Below, piece after piece: positions 1 to 7,726 of a stretch of DNA of 64,000 nt. This DNA is from Psychroflexus sp. ALD_RP9. Lineage in GTDB: Bacteria > Bacteroidota > Bacteroidia > Flavobacteriales > Flavobacteriaceae. Both the position numbers and the translations under genes were made by a program. The stretch spans positions 1,736,001-1,800,000 of the forward strand of contig NZ_CP062973.1 of assembly GCF_017311165.1 (NCBI RefSeq). Direction: 5' to 3'. Within the stretch, counting starts at the first letter, position 1, and every line of letters begins with the position of its first letter. The notes under the pieces are model-generated. The model did not search any database. It was given only the letters and a program-made list of their open reading frames with translations, and was not told where the DNA came from.

Positions 1-36
1 TATTCTCTAAAAGCCTATTGGTTAAATTAAATTATA

Positions 37-930
37 ATGAAAAAAATTCTCCTATTCTCACCATTATGTAAACCTAAAGCGGTTTTAGAAGTTTCGCTTC
101 CTTCTTACCTAAATTTGAAATGCCAAGGTTTTACTTATGATATACTTTTGTATAATGATAATAATATTGAGGATTCAAAACAATATACAGATAACTTCAT
201 CTCACAACATGATAATGTCAGTTTGTTACCCAATATTTTTGATGAAAATTCTGCATACCAGAAACATAATTGGAATATCAGTTTAATAGATCGTATCAGT
301 GCTATTAAGAACAAAGCTTTAGAATATGCCTTAAAAAATAATTATGACTATATTTTTTTAGTAGATGCAGATTTAGTCTTAAACCCAAACACCTTAATAA
401 GCCTAGTAAACGCTCAGAAACATTTTATTTTTGAGATTTTTTGGACTATGTTTACAAATGCACATTATTATAAACCCAATGCTTGGGATTACCATTCTTG
501 GGTGTATGATACTCCCGAAAGTATTATTAAACTCAAAGAGCCAAACGTTTATGAAGTAGGTGCCGGTGGCGCGTGTACTTTAGTGAGTCGAGAGCTTTTA
601 GAGCGTGGCTTAAATTTTAATAGATTATCTAATATGCGATTCCCTGGAGAAGATCGTCACTTCTGCACTAGAGTTCAGGCTTTAAACGAAAAAGTGTATA
701 TCGATACGCATTTTCCAGCATTTCATATACACAATCCAAAGCTTGTAGACGAGGCTAAACTATGGTATAGCAATGGAGCAAAACCTGAGTTTTTTAAATC
801 TTGGCTAACTGATGAATGGAAAACTAATGTTAGGAGAAGTTTTGAAGAGCCAAAGAGTAAAATAGGTCAAATAAAAAAGGGCTTTTATTTGGCAAGAAGG
901 GCTTACATCAATTACTTTAAAAAATTATAA
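37..930 (+). CDS. Glycosyltransferase, family 2-like
   Basis: Predicted to transfer a sugar from a nucleotide-sugar donor during surface-polysaccharide assembly. The N-terminal half reads as a GT-A fold: an opening beta strand (KKILLFSPLCKP), a helical stretch, then the acidic motif VDADLVLN near residue 110, which fits the metal-binding DxD site of GT2-type enzymes. A glycine-rich segment (EVGAGGACTLVS, about residue 180) and GEDRHFC near residue 206 fit the acceptor side, with an acidic catalytic-base candidate. No signal peptide or membrane segment is visible, so it should be cytoplasmic. It opens a same-strand run and its stop codon abuts the next start. Donor and acceptor cannot be read from the sequence. 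Confidence 0.75.
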   Translation: MKKILLFSPLCKPKAVLEVSLPSYLNLKCQGFTYDILLYNDNNIEDSKQYTDNFISQHDNVSLLPNIFDENSAYQKHNWNISLIDRISAIKNKALEYALKNNYDYIFLVDADLVLNPNTLISLVNAQKHFIFEIFWTMFTNAHYYKPNAWDYHSWVYDTPESIIKLKEPNVYEVGAGGACTLVSRELLERGLNFNRLSNMRFPGEDRHFCTRVQALNEKVYIDTHFPAFHIHNPKLVDEAKLWYSNGAKPEFFKSWLTDEWKTNVRRSFEEPKSKIGQIKKGFYLARRAYINYFKKL

Positions 931-1680
931 ATGGCATTAATTAATAAAATCTTAAACCGATATTACAAATATTTTGGCTCTAGAAGGTACAGAAAGTTTG
1001 TAATTATTGCACGATCTAGAACAGGAAGTAACTTGTTAAACAGTTATTTAAACAATTCCTCTCAAATAATAGCAAGAGGAGAATTGTTCGGCAGAATAGG
1101 TGATAAGGACGAAAAAAGAATATGGACTGATATATATAGAAAATATAGTTCACTGGTTTGTTGGGTAGGTTTTAAATTGTTCTATCAGCATCCTGTAGAT
1201 TCAGATTCGAAATTTGTTTGGAATCAAATTAAAAAAGATCAAAGCATATTAATTATTCATTTAACAAGAGACAATAAAGTAAGAGCTGAACTGTCTAGGT
1301 TAATTGCTTTCAAAACAAAAAAATGGGCAGCTAATACCTCTAAGCCTAATTTTGAAAAAGCAATATTAGAAGATAAAAAAATTAAATTAGATGTTGATTC
1401 TTTTCTAGACGAAATTCAATCAGTTGTGAATTACGAAAATTATATTAGACAAGAATATTCAAATCATAAAATAATTGAAATCACTTATGAGCAACTTACT
1501 AAAAACCCTAATAAAACAATAGGTGAAATTAGAAAAGAATTTGATATCGATAGCTTTAAAATTAAAACACCTTTAGCTAAACAAAACACTGAAAGTATTG
1601 AAGATTTAGTCATCAACTTTGAAGAGCTTGAAAAGAAATTATCGGGTACTCAATTTTATTCTAACCTATCAGAACTTTAA
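931..1680 (+). CDS. Sulfotransferase family protein (polysaccharide-type)
   Basis: Predicted to move a sulfate group from PAPS to a glycan. Near residue 26 the segment FVIIARSRTGSNLLNSYLN matches the 5'-phosphosulfate-binding loop of sulfotransferases, with a basic/serine/glycine stretch after a beta strand. IIHLTRDNKVRAELSRL near residue 107 fits the 3'-phosphate-binding segment (strand, Arg, then a helix). ITYEQLTKNPNKTIGEI near residue 187 matches the conserved C-terminal element of NodH/Stf0-like proteins. The length of 249 aa is normal. It starts directly after the upstream glycosyltransferase stop and ends 3 nt before the wecB-like gene, so it is co-transcribed with glycan genes. The sulfated sugar is unknown; the family call rests on motifs only. 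Confidence 0.7.
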   Translation: MALINKILNRYYKYFGSRRYRKFVIIARSRTGSNLLNSYLNNSSQIIARGELFGRIGDKDEKRIWTDIYRKYSSLVCWVGFKLFYQHPVDSDSKFVWNQIKKDQSILIIHLTRDNKVRAELSRLIAFKTKKWAANTSKPNFEKAILEDKKIKLDVDSFLDEIQSVVNYENYIRQEYSNHKIIEITYEQLTKNPNKTIGEIRKEFDIDSFKIKTPLAKQNTESIEDLVINFEELEKKLSGTQFYSNLSEL

Positions 1681-1683
1681 ATT

Positions 1684-2784
1684 ATGAAAATCCTCATCTG
1701 TTTTGGTACAAGGCCTGAAGCCATTAAAATGGCACCTGTGGTTAAAGCTTGTTTGAGTCATCAAACTATCAAGACCAGCGTTTGTGTTACAGCACAGCAT
1801 CGCGAGATGCTTGATCAAGTTCTAGACTTTTTTCAAATCACGCCAGATTTTGACTTAGATTTAATGCAAACTAATCAATCGCTCAATCAGCTTTCTGCAA
1901 GAATTATTGAAAAAATGGATGCTGTATTAGTTAAAGAGCAACCTGATTGGGTTTTGGTTCATGGCGATACCACAACTTCTAGCATGGTCGCTTTAGCCGC
2001 CTTTCACAGAGGAATTAAAGTCGGTCACGTTGAGGCTGGTTTGCGCACCTACAATAAATATTCGCCATTTCCAGAGGAAATCAACCGTCAGCTTACTGGT
2101 AGAATAGCCAATGCACACTTTGCACCGACACAAAAAGCCTACAACTGCTTGATGAATGAAGGTGTAAAAAAAGAAGAAGTATTAATTACAGGAAATACCG
2201 TGGTTGACGCTTTACAGGTAGGTTTAAAACTTGCTAAAGATAGAGGTTCGCAGAATCTAAAAAAAATACTTGATCAACTCGATTCTCAAAAAAAATTAAT
2301 ATTGGTCACAGGGCATCGTCGAGAAAATTTTGGAGATGGATTCATTCAACTCTGCAAGGCTTTAGCCCAGCTAGCCAAACGCTCAGATGTTGAAATAGTT
2401 TATCCTGTACATCTAAATCCCAATGTAAAAGAGGTTGTGCATAAAGAACTTGAGCAACTAGACAATATTCATCTCGTACCACCAGTAGAATATCCTGTCA
2501 TGCTGGGTTTGTTGGAAGCCTGCGATTTAATCATTTCAGATTCAGGTGGCATTCAAGAAGAAGCGCCAAGTTTAGGTAAAATGGTGTTGGTTACTCGGGC
2601 CACTTCAGAACGTATGGAAGGCATAGAAGAAGGTTTTGCAGAACTAATAGGTACAAGTGCCGATAAGATTATAGAAAGGGCTTCGTTTTATTTGAAATAT
2701 CCCAAAGTATTGAATAAACAAGATAATCCTTATGGGCAAGGTGATGCATCTGAAAAAATAATCAACTATATTCTAAGCAGATGA
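1684..2784 (+). CDS. wecB: UDP-N-acetylglucosamine 2-epimerase (non-hydrolysing)
   Basis: Interconverts UDP-GlcNAc and UDP-ManNAc to supply a precursor sugar. The protein has the family's GT-B-like layout at the usual length (366 aa): GTRPEAIKMAPV at the N-terminus, VHGDTTTSSMVALAA near residue 93, HVEAGLRT near 116, FPEEINRQ near 129, TGHRRENFGDG near 210 and DSGGIQEEAPSLGK near 286, followed by TRATSERMEGIEEG. These include the His and acidic residues of the active site. The gene overlaps the next glycosyltransferase by 4 nt (ATGA). No wecC-like dehydrogenase is in the window, so UDP-ManNAc may be used directly or oxidised by an enzyme encoded elsewhere. The hydrolysing paralogue lies downstream at 5098. 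Confidence 0.93.
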   Translation: MKILICFGTRPEAIKMAPVVKACLSHQTIKTSVCVTAQHREMLDQVLDFFQITPDFDLDLMQTNQSLNQLSARIIEKMDAVLVKEQPDWVLVHGDTTTSSMVALAAFHRGIKVGHVEAGLRTYNKYSPFPEEINRQLTGRIANAHFAPTQKAYNCLMNEGVKKEEVLITGNTVVDALQVGLKLAKDRGSQNLKKILDQLDSQKKLILVTGHRRENFGDGFIQLCKALAQLAKRSDVEIVYPVHLNPNVKEVVHKELEQLDNIHLVPPVEYPVMLGLLEACDLIISDSGGIQEEAPSLGKMVLVTRATSERMEGIEEGFAELIGTSADKIIERASFYLKYPKVLNKQDNPYGQGDASEKIINYILSR

Positions 2785-3977
2785 GAATACTTATAATATC
2801 TTCTGAAATTATTAAAAACAAATATTCAGCAAGTATAAGGGTAACAAAAATTCTTAAAGAATTATCTGAAAATTCCCAAGTAGATATATTAACAGAACCC
2901 ATGTCAGTATGGGACTTTAAACACCAAGCTAATAAAGTCTTCATAACAAATTACAAAATTCCTTCAAGCCAGAAAAAAACTTTAAAAGCAAAAGTTTACA
3001 GTAAATATTTTAAAATTTCTATATCACAACTTAAACGCTACAAGGCATTTATATCTAAATTAAAACAAATTAATCTTGATCAATATGATGTTATCATCGC
3101 CTTTGGTGGTGGCGGTTTTTTTGAACCTTTAGAGGCTTTATCACAATGCAAGACCAACGCATTGACGGTTGGTTTTATACACGATCCTTATCCTGGAGAT
3201 GTTTTTCCTGAGCCATACCAAACTAAAACAAATAAAAACACCTTAAAAATTAGGGAGAAATTAAAACGCGTATTTTTAAAATTAGATAAACTTGCTTTTC
3301 CTTCTAAACTTTTAGGCGAGTGGATGGATAAATATTATGAATTTGGTGATGATAAAATATTAGAATTACCACACCTACTACCAACCATTGAAATCGATGA
3401 TGATGCAAAAAAGGAAGCTGAAAAGTTTTTAAACTTACATAACCTAAAACACGAAAATTTTTACTTTCATGCTGGCACTTTATTAAAGCACAGACCAGTA
3501 AAAGATATCATTACCCAATTTAAAAAATTAAAAAAAGACGGCTATTTTGACCATGATTTTAAACTTCTTTTTATTGGCAATGTGAATTATGACATACAAA
3601 AGAGTGATAAAGATGTAGTTATTGTTAATAAGCGAAAGCCTTTAGATTTGGTTAATGCTATTTCAAGAAAAGCAAAAGCCTTAATGATTATTGAACACAT
3701 CGCAGATATCAGTCCATTTTTACCAGGTAAAGTACCAGAATACATTGCTCATCAAAAACCAATTATGCATTTTGGTCCACAAAATTCAGAAACTTGCCGT
3801 GTAGTAAAACCTCACATTGAGATATCAAAATTCAGTGCTACTTTAGACAATCCTAAACTTATCTATGCAGTTTTACAACTAGGGGGTGTTGAGCTACACC
3901 AAAATATATCAATTATAAATCATTTTAAAATTGATACTTTTATAAAGAAAATAGAAGACATCATTAATGCAAAATAA
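2781..3977 (+). CDS. Glycosyltransferase, GT-B fold (GT4-like)
   Basis: A 398-aa protein that looks like a divergent retaining glycosyltransferase. The N-terminal half opens with MRILIISSEIIKNKYSASIR, as in GT4 proteins that begin with a strand and a loop, and FGGGGFFEPLEAL near residue 108 is an unusually glycine-rich turn. The C-terminal half has the nucleotide-sugar region: FYFHAGTLLKHRP near residue 227, LLFIGNV near 262 and SPFLPGKVPEYIAHQKPIMHF near 312, equivalent to the PxKxxEyla..kPvl segment of the family. The classical EX7E motif is not clear. It overlaps both neighbours by a few bases, so translational coupling is likely. The substrate is not predictable. Confidence 0.7.
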   Translation: MRILIISSEIIKNKYSASIRVTKILKELSENSQVDILTEPMSVWDFKHQANKVFITNYKIPSSQKKTLKAKVYSKYFKISISQLKRYKAFISKLKQINLDQYDVIIAFGGGGFFEPLEALSQCKTNALTVGFIHDPYPGDVFPEPYQTKTNKNTLKIREKLKRVFLKLDKLAFPSKLLGEWMDKYYEFGDDKILELPHLLPTIEIDDDAKKEAEKFLNLHNLKHENFYFHAGTLLKHRPVKDIITQFKKLKKDGYFDHDFKLLFIGNVNYDIQKSDKDVVIVNKRKPLDLVNAISRKAKALMIIEHIADISPFLPGKVPEYIAHQKPIMHFGPQNSETCRVVKPHIEISKFSATLDNPKLIYAVLQLGGVELHQNISIINHFKIDTFIKKIEDIINAK

Positions 3978-5061
3978 GTCCAAAGTAATTTTAATCTCTC
4001 ACTTACCGTTACCTTATCATGGTATTGGCAGTTGGACTACACTTTATCATAATTATATGATTAAAGGTAGACATCAAATAGATGCAATTATTTGCCCACC
4101 TCTGTCAAAAGAAAAATATATTGATATTGACTATCTGTTCTTTACAAATTCTAAGATTAAAAAAATAAAAAACAAATTACTATATAATCGTTTTCATCAT
4201 ATTCTTTCAAGACTTAAAGCGTATATATCTAAATATAAAAATTACCGATTTGTAATTCAGATTGTAGATAATATAGGACTTGTATTAGCTTTAAATGTTT
4301 TTTTGACTAAACATTCTCTTCGTGGACAAGTTTATATACAATATTCATTTCATGGGTTTTCAATCCAAAGTGAAAATTTAATGAAAAAAATAAATGCCAG
4401 TTGTGATGAAATAATTTTTTTGACGCAAATTGCATACCAAGATAATTTGAAACGACACACACTCTTGCCTAAATATGTTTCAATATTAAACAATGGTATC
4501 GATACAAATAAATTTAAGCAAATAGCTAAAAAAGATGAAAACGACAAAACTACCTTTATTTGGTGTAGCCAAGACAGACCCAAAAAAGGACTTCATATCA
4601 TTTTAGAAGCTTGGTCAAAATTCCATAAACTTTATCCCAATTCAGAATTACAAATAGTAGGAACATATAAGACCTACCAAGTAGAAGGTGTAAAATGTTT
4701 AGGAAGAATTTCAAATGATCAACTGCCAGAGGTTTATCAAAATGCTGATGTTTATCTATTTCCTACATTATGTCATGAAGGCTTTGGTCTTACTCTAGTA
4801 GAGGCATTGCATTGTGGTTGTTTTTGCATTGCCTCTAACATTGGCGGTGTGCCAGAGGTTTTAAACCATGGCGAATATGGCTGGCTGATAAGCGAACCAC
4901 ATAATACTGATGAGTGGCTAAATGCTATGATAACCTATGAGAGAGAAAAGCCAAAGCATCCAAAAATTTTAAAAAACAAATATAGTTTAGAGTCTTGGTC
5001 TAACGGTATGAACGAAATAATTCTTAAAGCTAAAAATAGAATAGAGTTAAATATTTGTTAG
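3967..5061 (+). CDS. Glycosyltransferase family 4
   Basis: A 364-aa retaining glycosyltransferase of GT-B fold. The N-terminal half begins VILISHLPLPYHGIGSW, a typical GT4 start with a glycine-rich acceptor-side loop. The donor domain is clear: a linker near residue 198 (FIWCSQDRPKKGLHIILEAW), LQIVGTY near 229, DVYLFPTLCHEGFGLTLVEAL near 260 containing the E-x7-E pair, and ASNIGGVPEVLNHGEYGWLI near 288. The gene overlaps its upstream partner by 11 nt. A 36-nt gap separates it from the neuC-type gene. It acts in the cytoplasm or at the inner membrane face on a lipid-linked glycan; the linkage is unknown. Confidence 0.85.
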   Translation: MQNKSKVILISHLPLPYHGIGSWTTLYHNYMIKGRHQIDAIICPPLSKEKYIDIDYLFFTNSKIKKIKNKLLYNRFHHILSRLKAYISKYKNYRFVIQIVDNIGLVLALNVFLTKHSLRGQVYIQYSFHGFSIQSENLMKKINASCDEIIFLTQIAYQDNLKRHTLLPKYVSILNNGIDTNKFKQIAKKDENDKTTFIWCSQDRPKKGLHIILEAWSKFHKLYPNSELQIVGTYKTYQVEGVKCLGRISNDQLPEVYQNADVYLFPTLCHEGFGLTLVEALHCGCFCIASNIGGVPEVLNHGEYGWLISEPHNTDEWLNAMITYEREKPKHPKILKNKYSLESWSNGMNEIILKAKNRIELNIC

Positions 5062-5097
5062 TTTTATTGATTCAAAATAACTTAATATAATGCTTTT

Positions 5098-6252
5098 ATG
5101 AGAAAAATCTGCGTAGTTGTCACCGCTCGACCATCCTATTCCAGAATTAAAACGGCGCTAAAAGCCATTCAAAAGCATCCTGATTTAGAATTGCAATTAG
5201 TGGTAGCGGCTTCTGCTTTGTTAGAGCGTTATGGTACAGCAGTCAATTACATTAAAGCGGATGGGTTTAAAATTGATGCCAAAGTTTTCAACGTCTTAGA
5301 AGGCGAAAACCTCACTGCTGCAGCCAAAACCACAGGCATTGGTATTTTAGAGTTGTCTAGTGTGTTTGAAAACTTGCAACCTGACATTGTGGTTACCGTA
5401 GCCGATCGCTTTGAAACCATGGCAACGGCTATTGCGGCTTCCTATATGAATATTCCTTTAGCCCATATCCAAGGCGGCGAAGTCACCGGCAACATCGACG
5501 AGAAAGTGCGCCATAGCATTACCAAATTAGCCGATTATCATTTGGTGGCATCAAAAGATGCCAAAGAACGTGTACTTCAATTAGGAGAAGAAGCCAATTC
5601 CGTCTTTAATACAGGCTGTCCGTCTATCGATTTAGCTAAAGAAGTTCAAAGCTTAAACAAGCTTAGTTTTAATCCCTATGAAAAATATGGTGGTGTAGGA
5701 GCGCACCCCGATTTAAGTCAATCCTATTGGGTCGTCATGCAGCATCCCGTAACTAACGAATACCAAAATTCGCGAAAACATGTAGAAACGACCTTAGAAG
5801 CTATTCGCCAACAAGTTGATGTTCCTGTGTTGTGGTTTTGGCCCAATGTAGATGCGGGTTCCGATGGTACTTCTACAGGTATACGAGCTTTTAGAGAAAA
5901 ATATGATTTGAGTCATGTGCATTTCTTTAAAAACATGCAAGGCAATGATTTCTTAAACTTACTGGATCAATCTAAGGGGCTAATCGGTAATTCTTCGGTA
6001 GGCATACGTGAGTGCGCTTACTTAGGTGTTCCTGTCATTAATATTGGAAGTCGACAAAATCGCCGCCAACGCGGTGAAAATGTAATTGATGTAGATTACA
6101 GCACAGAAGCCATAACCGAAGCCATGCAACAAATTGAAAAGCAGTCTAGACCAGCTTCAACAAATATCTATGGCAATGGAGATGCAGGTAAAAATATTGC
6201 CCAGGTTTTAGCTCAAGTAGAGTTGAAGTTTCATAAGACGATTGTTTATTAG
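5098..6252 (+). CDS. neuC: UDP-N-acetylglucosamine 2-epimerase (hydrolysing), NeuC/LegG type
   Basis: Releases UDP from a UDP-HexNAc while epimerising C2, giving free ManNAc (or a diacetamido analogue) for nonulosonic-acid synthesis. Motifs in order: KICVVVTARPSYSRIKTALKA at the N-terminus, VTVADRFETMATAIAASY near residue 100, HIQGGEVTGNIDEKVRHSITK near 123, NTGCPSIDLAK near 172, VVMQHPVTNEY near 206 and GNSSVGIRECAYLGVPVINIG near 300. The length of 384 aa is normal for the family. It pairs with neuA at 6868 and neuB at 16790. Its stop codon overlaps the first unit of a heptanucleotide repeat array, so any operon here has been interrupted. Whether the product is a sialic or legionaminic precursor cannot be decided here. 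Confidence 0.88.
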   Translation: MRKICVVVTARPSYSRIKTALKAIQKHPDLELQLVVAASALLERYGTAVNYIKADGFKIDAKVFNVLEGENLTAAAKTTGIGILELSSVFENLQPDIVVTVADRFETMATAIAASYMNIPLAHIQGGEVTGNIDEKVRHSITKLADYHLVASKDAKERVLQLGEEANSVFNTGCPSIDLAKEVQSLNKLSFNPYEKYGGVGAHPDLSQSYWVVMQHPVTNEYQNSRKHVETTLEAIRQQVDVPVLWFWPNVDAGSDGTSTGIRAFREKYDLSHVHFFKNMQGNDFLNLLDQSKGLIGNSSVGIRECAYLGVPVINIGSRQNRRQRGENVIDVDYSTEAITEAMQQIEKQSRPASTNIYGNGDAGKNIAQVLAQVELKFHKTIVY

Positions 6253-6398
6253 TGAAGGGTGATGAGTGATGAGTGAAGAGTGATGAGTGAAGAGTGATGA
6301 GTGAAGAGTGATGAGTGAAGGGTGAAGAGTGATGAGTGAAGGGTGAAGAGTGATTAGTTAACAGTGATGAGTGAAGGGTGGTCAGTGAAGAGTTGATT
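6252..6398 (+). repeat. Tandem heptanucleotide array, GTGANNN type (21 units)
   Basis: Twenty-one consecutive 7-nt units stay in perfect register with no insertion or deletion. Most are GTGATGA, GTGAAGA or GTGAAGG. Rare variants are GTGATTA, GTTAACA, GTGGTCA and GTTGATT. Positions 1-4 (GTGA) are nearly constant and positions 5-7 vary. The first unit begins on the last base of the neuC stop codon and the array ends 16 nt before the four-helix-bundle gene. Because 7 is not a multiple of 3, the repeated TGA falls in all three plus-strand frames. A related array in the opposite orientation lies at 6781-6850. Confidence 0.95.
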
Positions 6399-6414
6399 TA
6401 ATAAATAATATAAA

Positions 6415-6767
6415 ATGAATCACAAGGATTTAGAAGCATGGAAAGTTAGCATGGATTTGGTGGATTATGTTTATCAATTATCTAAATCGATGCCTAGGTC
6501 TGAAGACTTCGTCTTAAAGCAACAATTTCTTAGATCTGCCATTTCAGTACCGTCAAATATAGCAGAAGGCTGTGGGAAAGTTCAGACAAAGAATTAATTA
6601 GATTTTTAGATATTAGTCTCGGTTCTTTAGCAGAACTCGACACTCAATTTGATATTGGATTCCGACAGAATTATTTTGAAAATGTTGAAGACTTTCAAGT
6701 TTTGTTAATTAAAACAAGAAAGCTGATTATAGGACTTAAAAATTATTTGAAAAAGAAAAGCAAATGA
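6415..6767 (+). pseudogene. Four-helix-bundle protein (23S rRNA IVP-like), frameshifted
   Basis: The first 60 codons (NHKDLEAWKVSMDLVDYVYQ ... SAISVPSNIAEGCGK) are the N-terminal half of the four-helix-bundle family related to 23S rRNA intervening-sequence proteins (S23, TIGR02436). The reading then leaves frame near 6574-6581 and stops at 6597. In another frame the expected C-terminal half continues (SSDKELIRFLDISLGSLAEL ... GLKNYLKKKSK) to a TGA at 6765-6767. One missing base in the GGGAAAG run restores a full protein of about 117 aa. So this is a recently broken gene, or a sequencing error in a short A run. It is flanked by inverted heptamer arrays and separates neuC from neuA. The family's function is not established; binding to structured RNA is an inference from the rRNA-IVS and Avd relatives. 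Confidence 0.85.
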
Positions 6768-6780
6768 ATGAACTAATAAT

Positions 6781-6850
6781 AATTCACAGCTCACTGATCA
6801 CTTTACGCAGTCTGCAAGTAAATGTTCACTGCTCACCCTTCACTCATCAC
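6781..6850 (-). repeat. Tandem heptanucleotide array, GTGANNN type, inverted (10 units)
   Basis: Read on the minus strand this is ten in-register heptamers: GTGATGA, GTGAAGG, GTGAGCA, GTGAACA, TTTACTT, GCAGACT, GCGTAAA, GTGATCA, GTGAGCT, GTGAATT. It mirrors the array at 6252-6398. The 14-mer at 6837-6850 is the exact complement of two adjacent units that occur three times in the upstream array (6308, 6329, 6364), so a transcript across 6252-6850 could fold into a long imperfect stem with the four-helix-bundle gene in the loop. It lies 17 nt before neuA. Confidence 0.88.
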
Positions 6851-6867
6851 CCAAACAGATGTAACAA

Positions 6868-7608
6868 ATGAAAAACTCAAATACACCTGAATTCCCAGTC
6901 ACTGATTTTACTTCACTCAAAATCCTCGCCATCATCCCTGCTCGTGGTGGAAGCAAGGGCGTGCCTAGAAAAAATATAAAAGAACTTGGCGGTAAACCCT
7001 TGTTAGCTTACACAGCAGATGCTGCACTTGCATCAAATTTAATTAGCAAAGTTATCTTATCTACTGAAGACGAAGAAATTATGCAAGTTGGTAAAACACT
7101 CGGATTAGAGGTGCCTTTTCAACGACCAAGTGAATTAGCACAAGATCAATCAGGTAGTTTAGGAGTAGTGCAGCATGCGGTTCAATACTTTGAAAAACAA
7201 GGAGAATTTTTTGATGCAGTTATTCTGTTACAAGTAACTTCACCTTTTAGAGAAGAAGGTTTTATCGATCTAGCGCTTGAAAAATTTATTACTTCAAAAG
7301 CTGATGCTTTAATAAGTGTGTTGCCGGTACCACATGAATATAATCCGCATTGGGTGTTTGAAACTGACCAGCATCACAACTTGCAAATTGCCACAGGCGA
7401 AAAGCAAATTATCAAACGTCGACAAGACTTGCCTAAGGCTTATTTTAGAGATGGTAGCATCTACATCACAAAAACAGAAGTTATTAAACAAGGTAGTTTC
7501 TTTGGGGAGAATTTAACATATATAGAGTCTAATCCCACAAAACATGTAAATATTGACACTTTAGAAGATTGGGAAAACGCAGAAGAAATGATAAAAACTC
7601 TGAAATAG
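6868..7608 (+). CDS. neuA: Acylneuraminate (nonulosonate) cytidylyltransferase
   Basis: Activates a nonulosonic acid as its CMP-sugar using CTP. The signature IIPARGGSKGVPRKNIKELG sits near residue 24, preceded by a 17-residue extension with no internal start. Further family elements are STEDEEIMQVGKTLGL near 64, RPSELAQDQSGSLGVVQHAV near 90, VILLQVTSPFR near 115, and the C-terminal RQDLPKAYFRDGSIYI near 190 with NIDTLEDWENAE at the end, where the second Mg-binding acidic residues fall. The length of 246 aa is slightly long because of the extension. It supplies a sialyltransferase-type enzyme that cannot yet be picked from the local glycosyltransferases. Its link to neuC is broken by the repeat cassette. 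Confidence 0.92.
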   Translation: MKNSNTPEFPVTDFTSLKILAIIPARGGSKGVPRKNIKELGGKPLLAYTADAALASNLISKVILSTEDEEIMQVGKTLGLEVPFQRPSELAQDQSGSLGVVQHAVQYFEKQGEFFDAVILLQVTSPFREEGFIDLALEKFITSKADALISVLPVPHEYNPHWVFETDQHHNLQIATGEKQIIKRRQDLPKAYFRDGSIYITKTEVIKQGSFFGENLTYIESNPTKHVNIDTLEDWENAEEMIKTLK

Positions 7609-7696
7609 ACTAAAAATCTACTATTATTAAGTAAAATTCATTTTGTTACCGAATTGATTTTATTAAATTAAATTTTATAGGGATAAAAAACATAGT

Positions 7697-7704
7697 TAAA
7701 TTTG
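7697..7704 (+). promoter_or_regulatory. Candidate -7 box (TAAATTTG) upstream of asnB
   Basis: TAAATTTG matches the Bacteroidota consensus TAnnTTTG and lies 23 nt before the asnB start in a 118-nt AT-rich gap. A convincing -33 TTG at the right spacing is not visible, so this is only a half-site. Confidence 0.4.
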
Positions 7705-7726
7705 TAATTAACAAACTAATCAATTT

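Noticed and set aside
6252-6398. Possible CRISPR-like array
   Set aside because: The unit is 7 nt with no spacers of 25-40 nt, and no cas gene is present.
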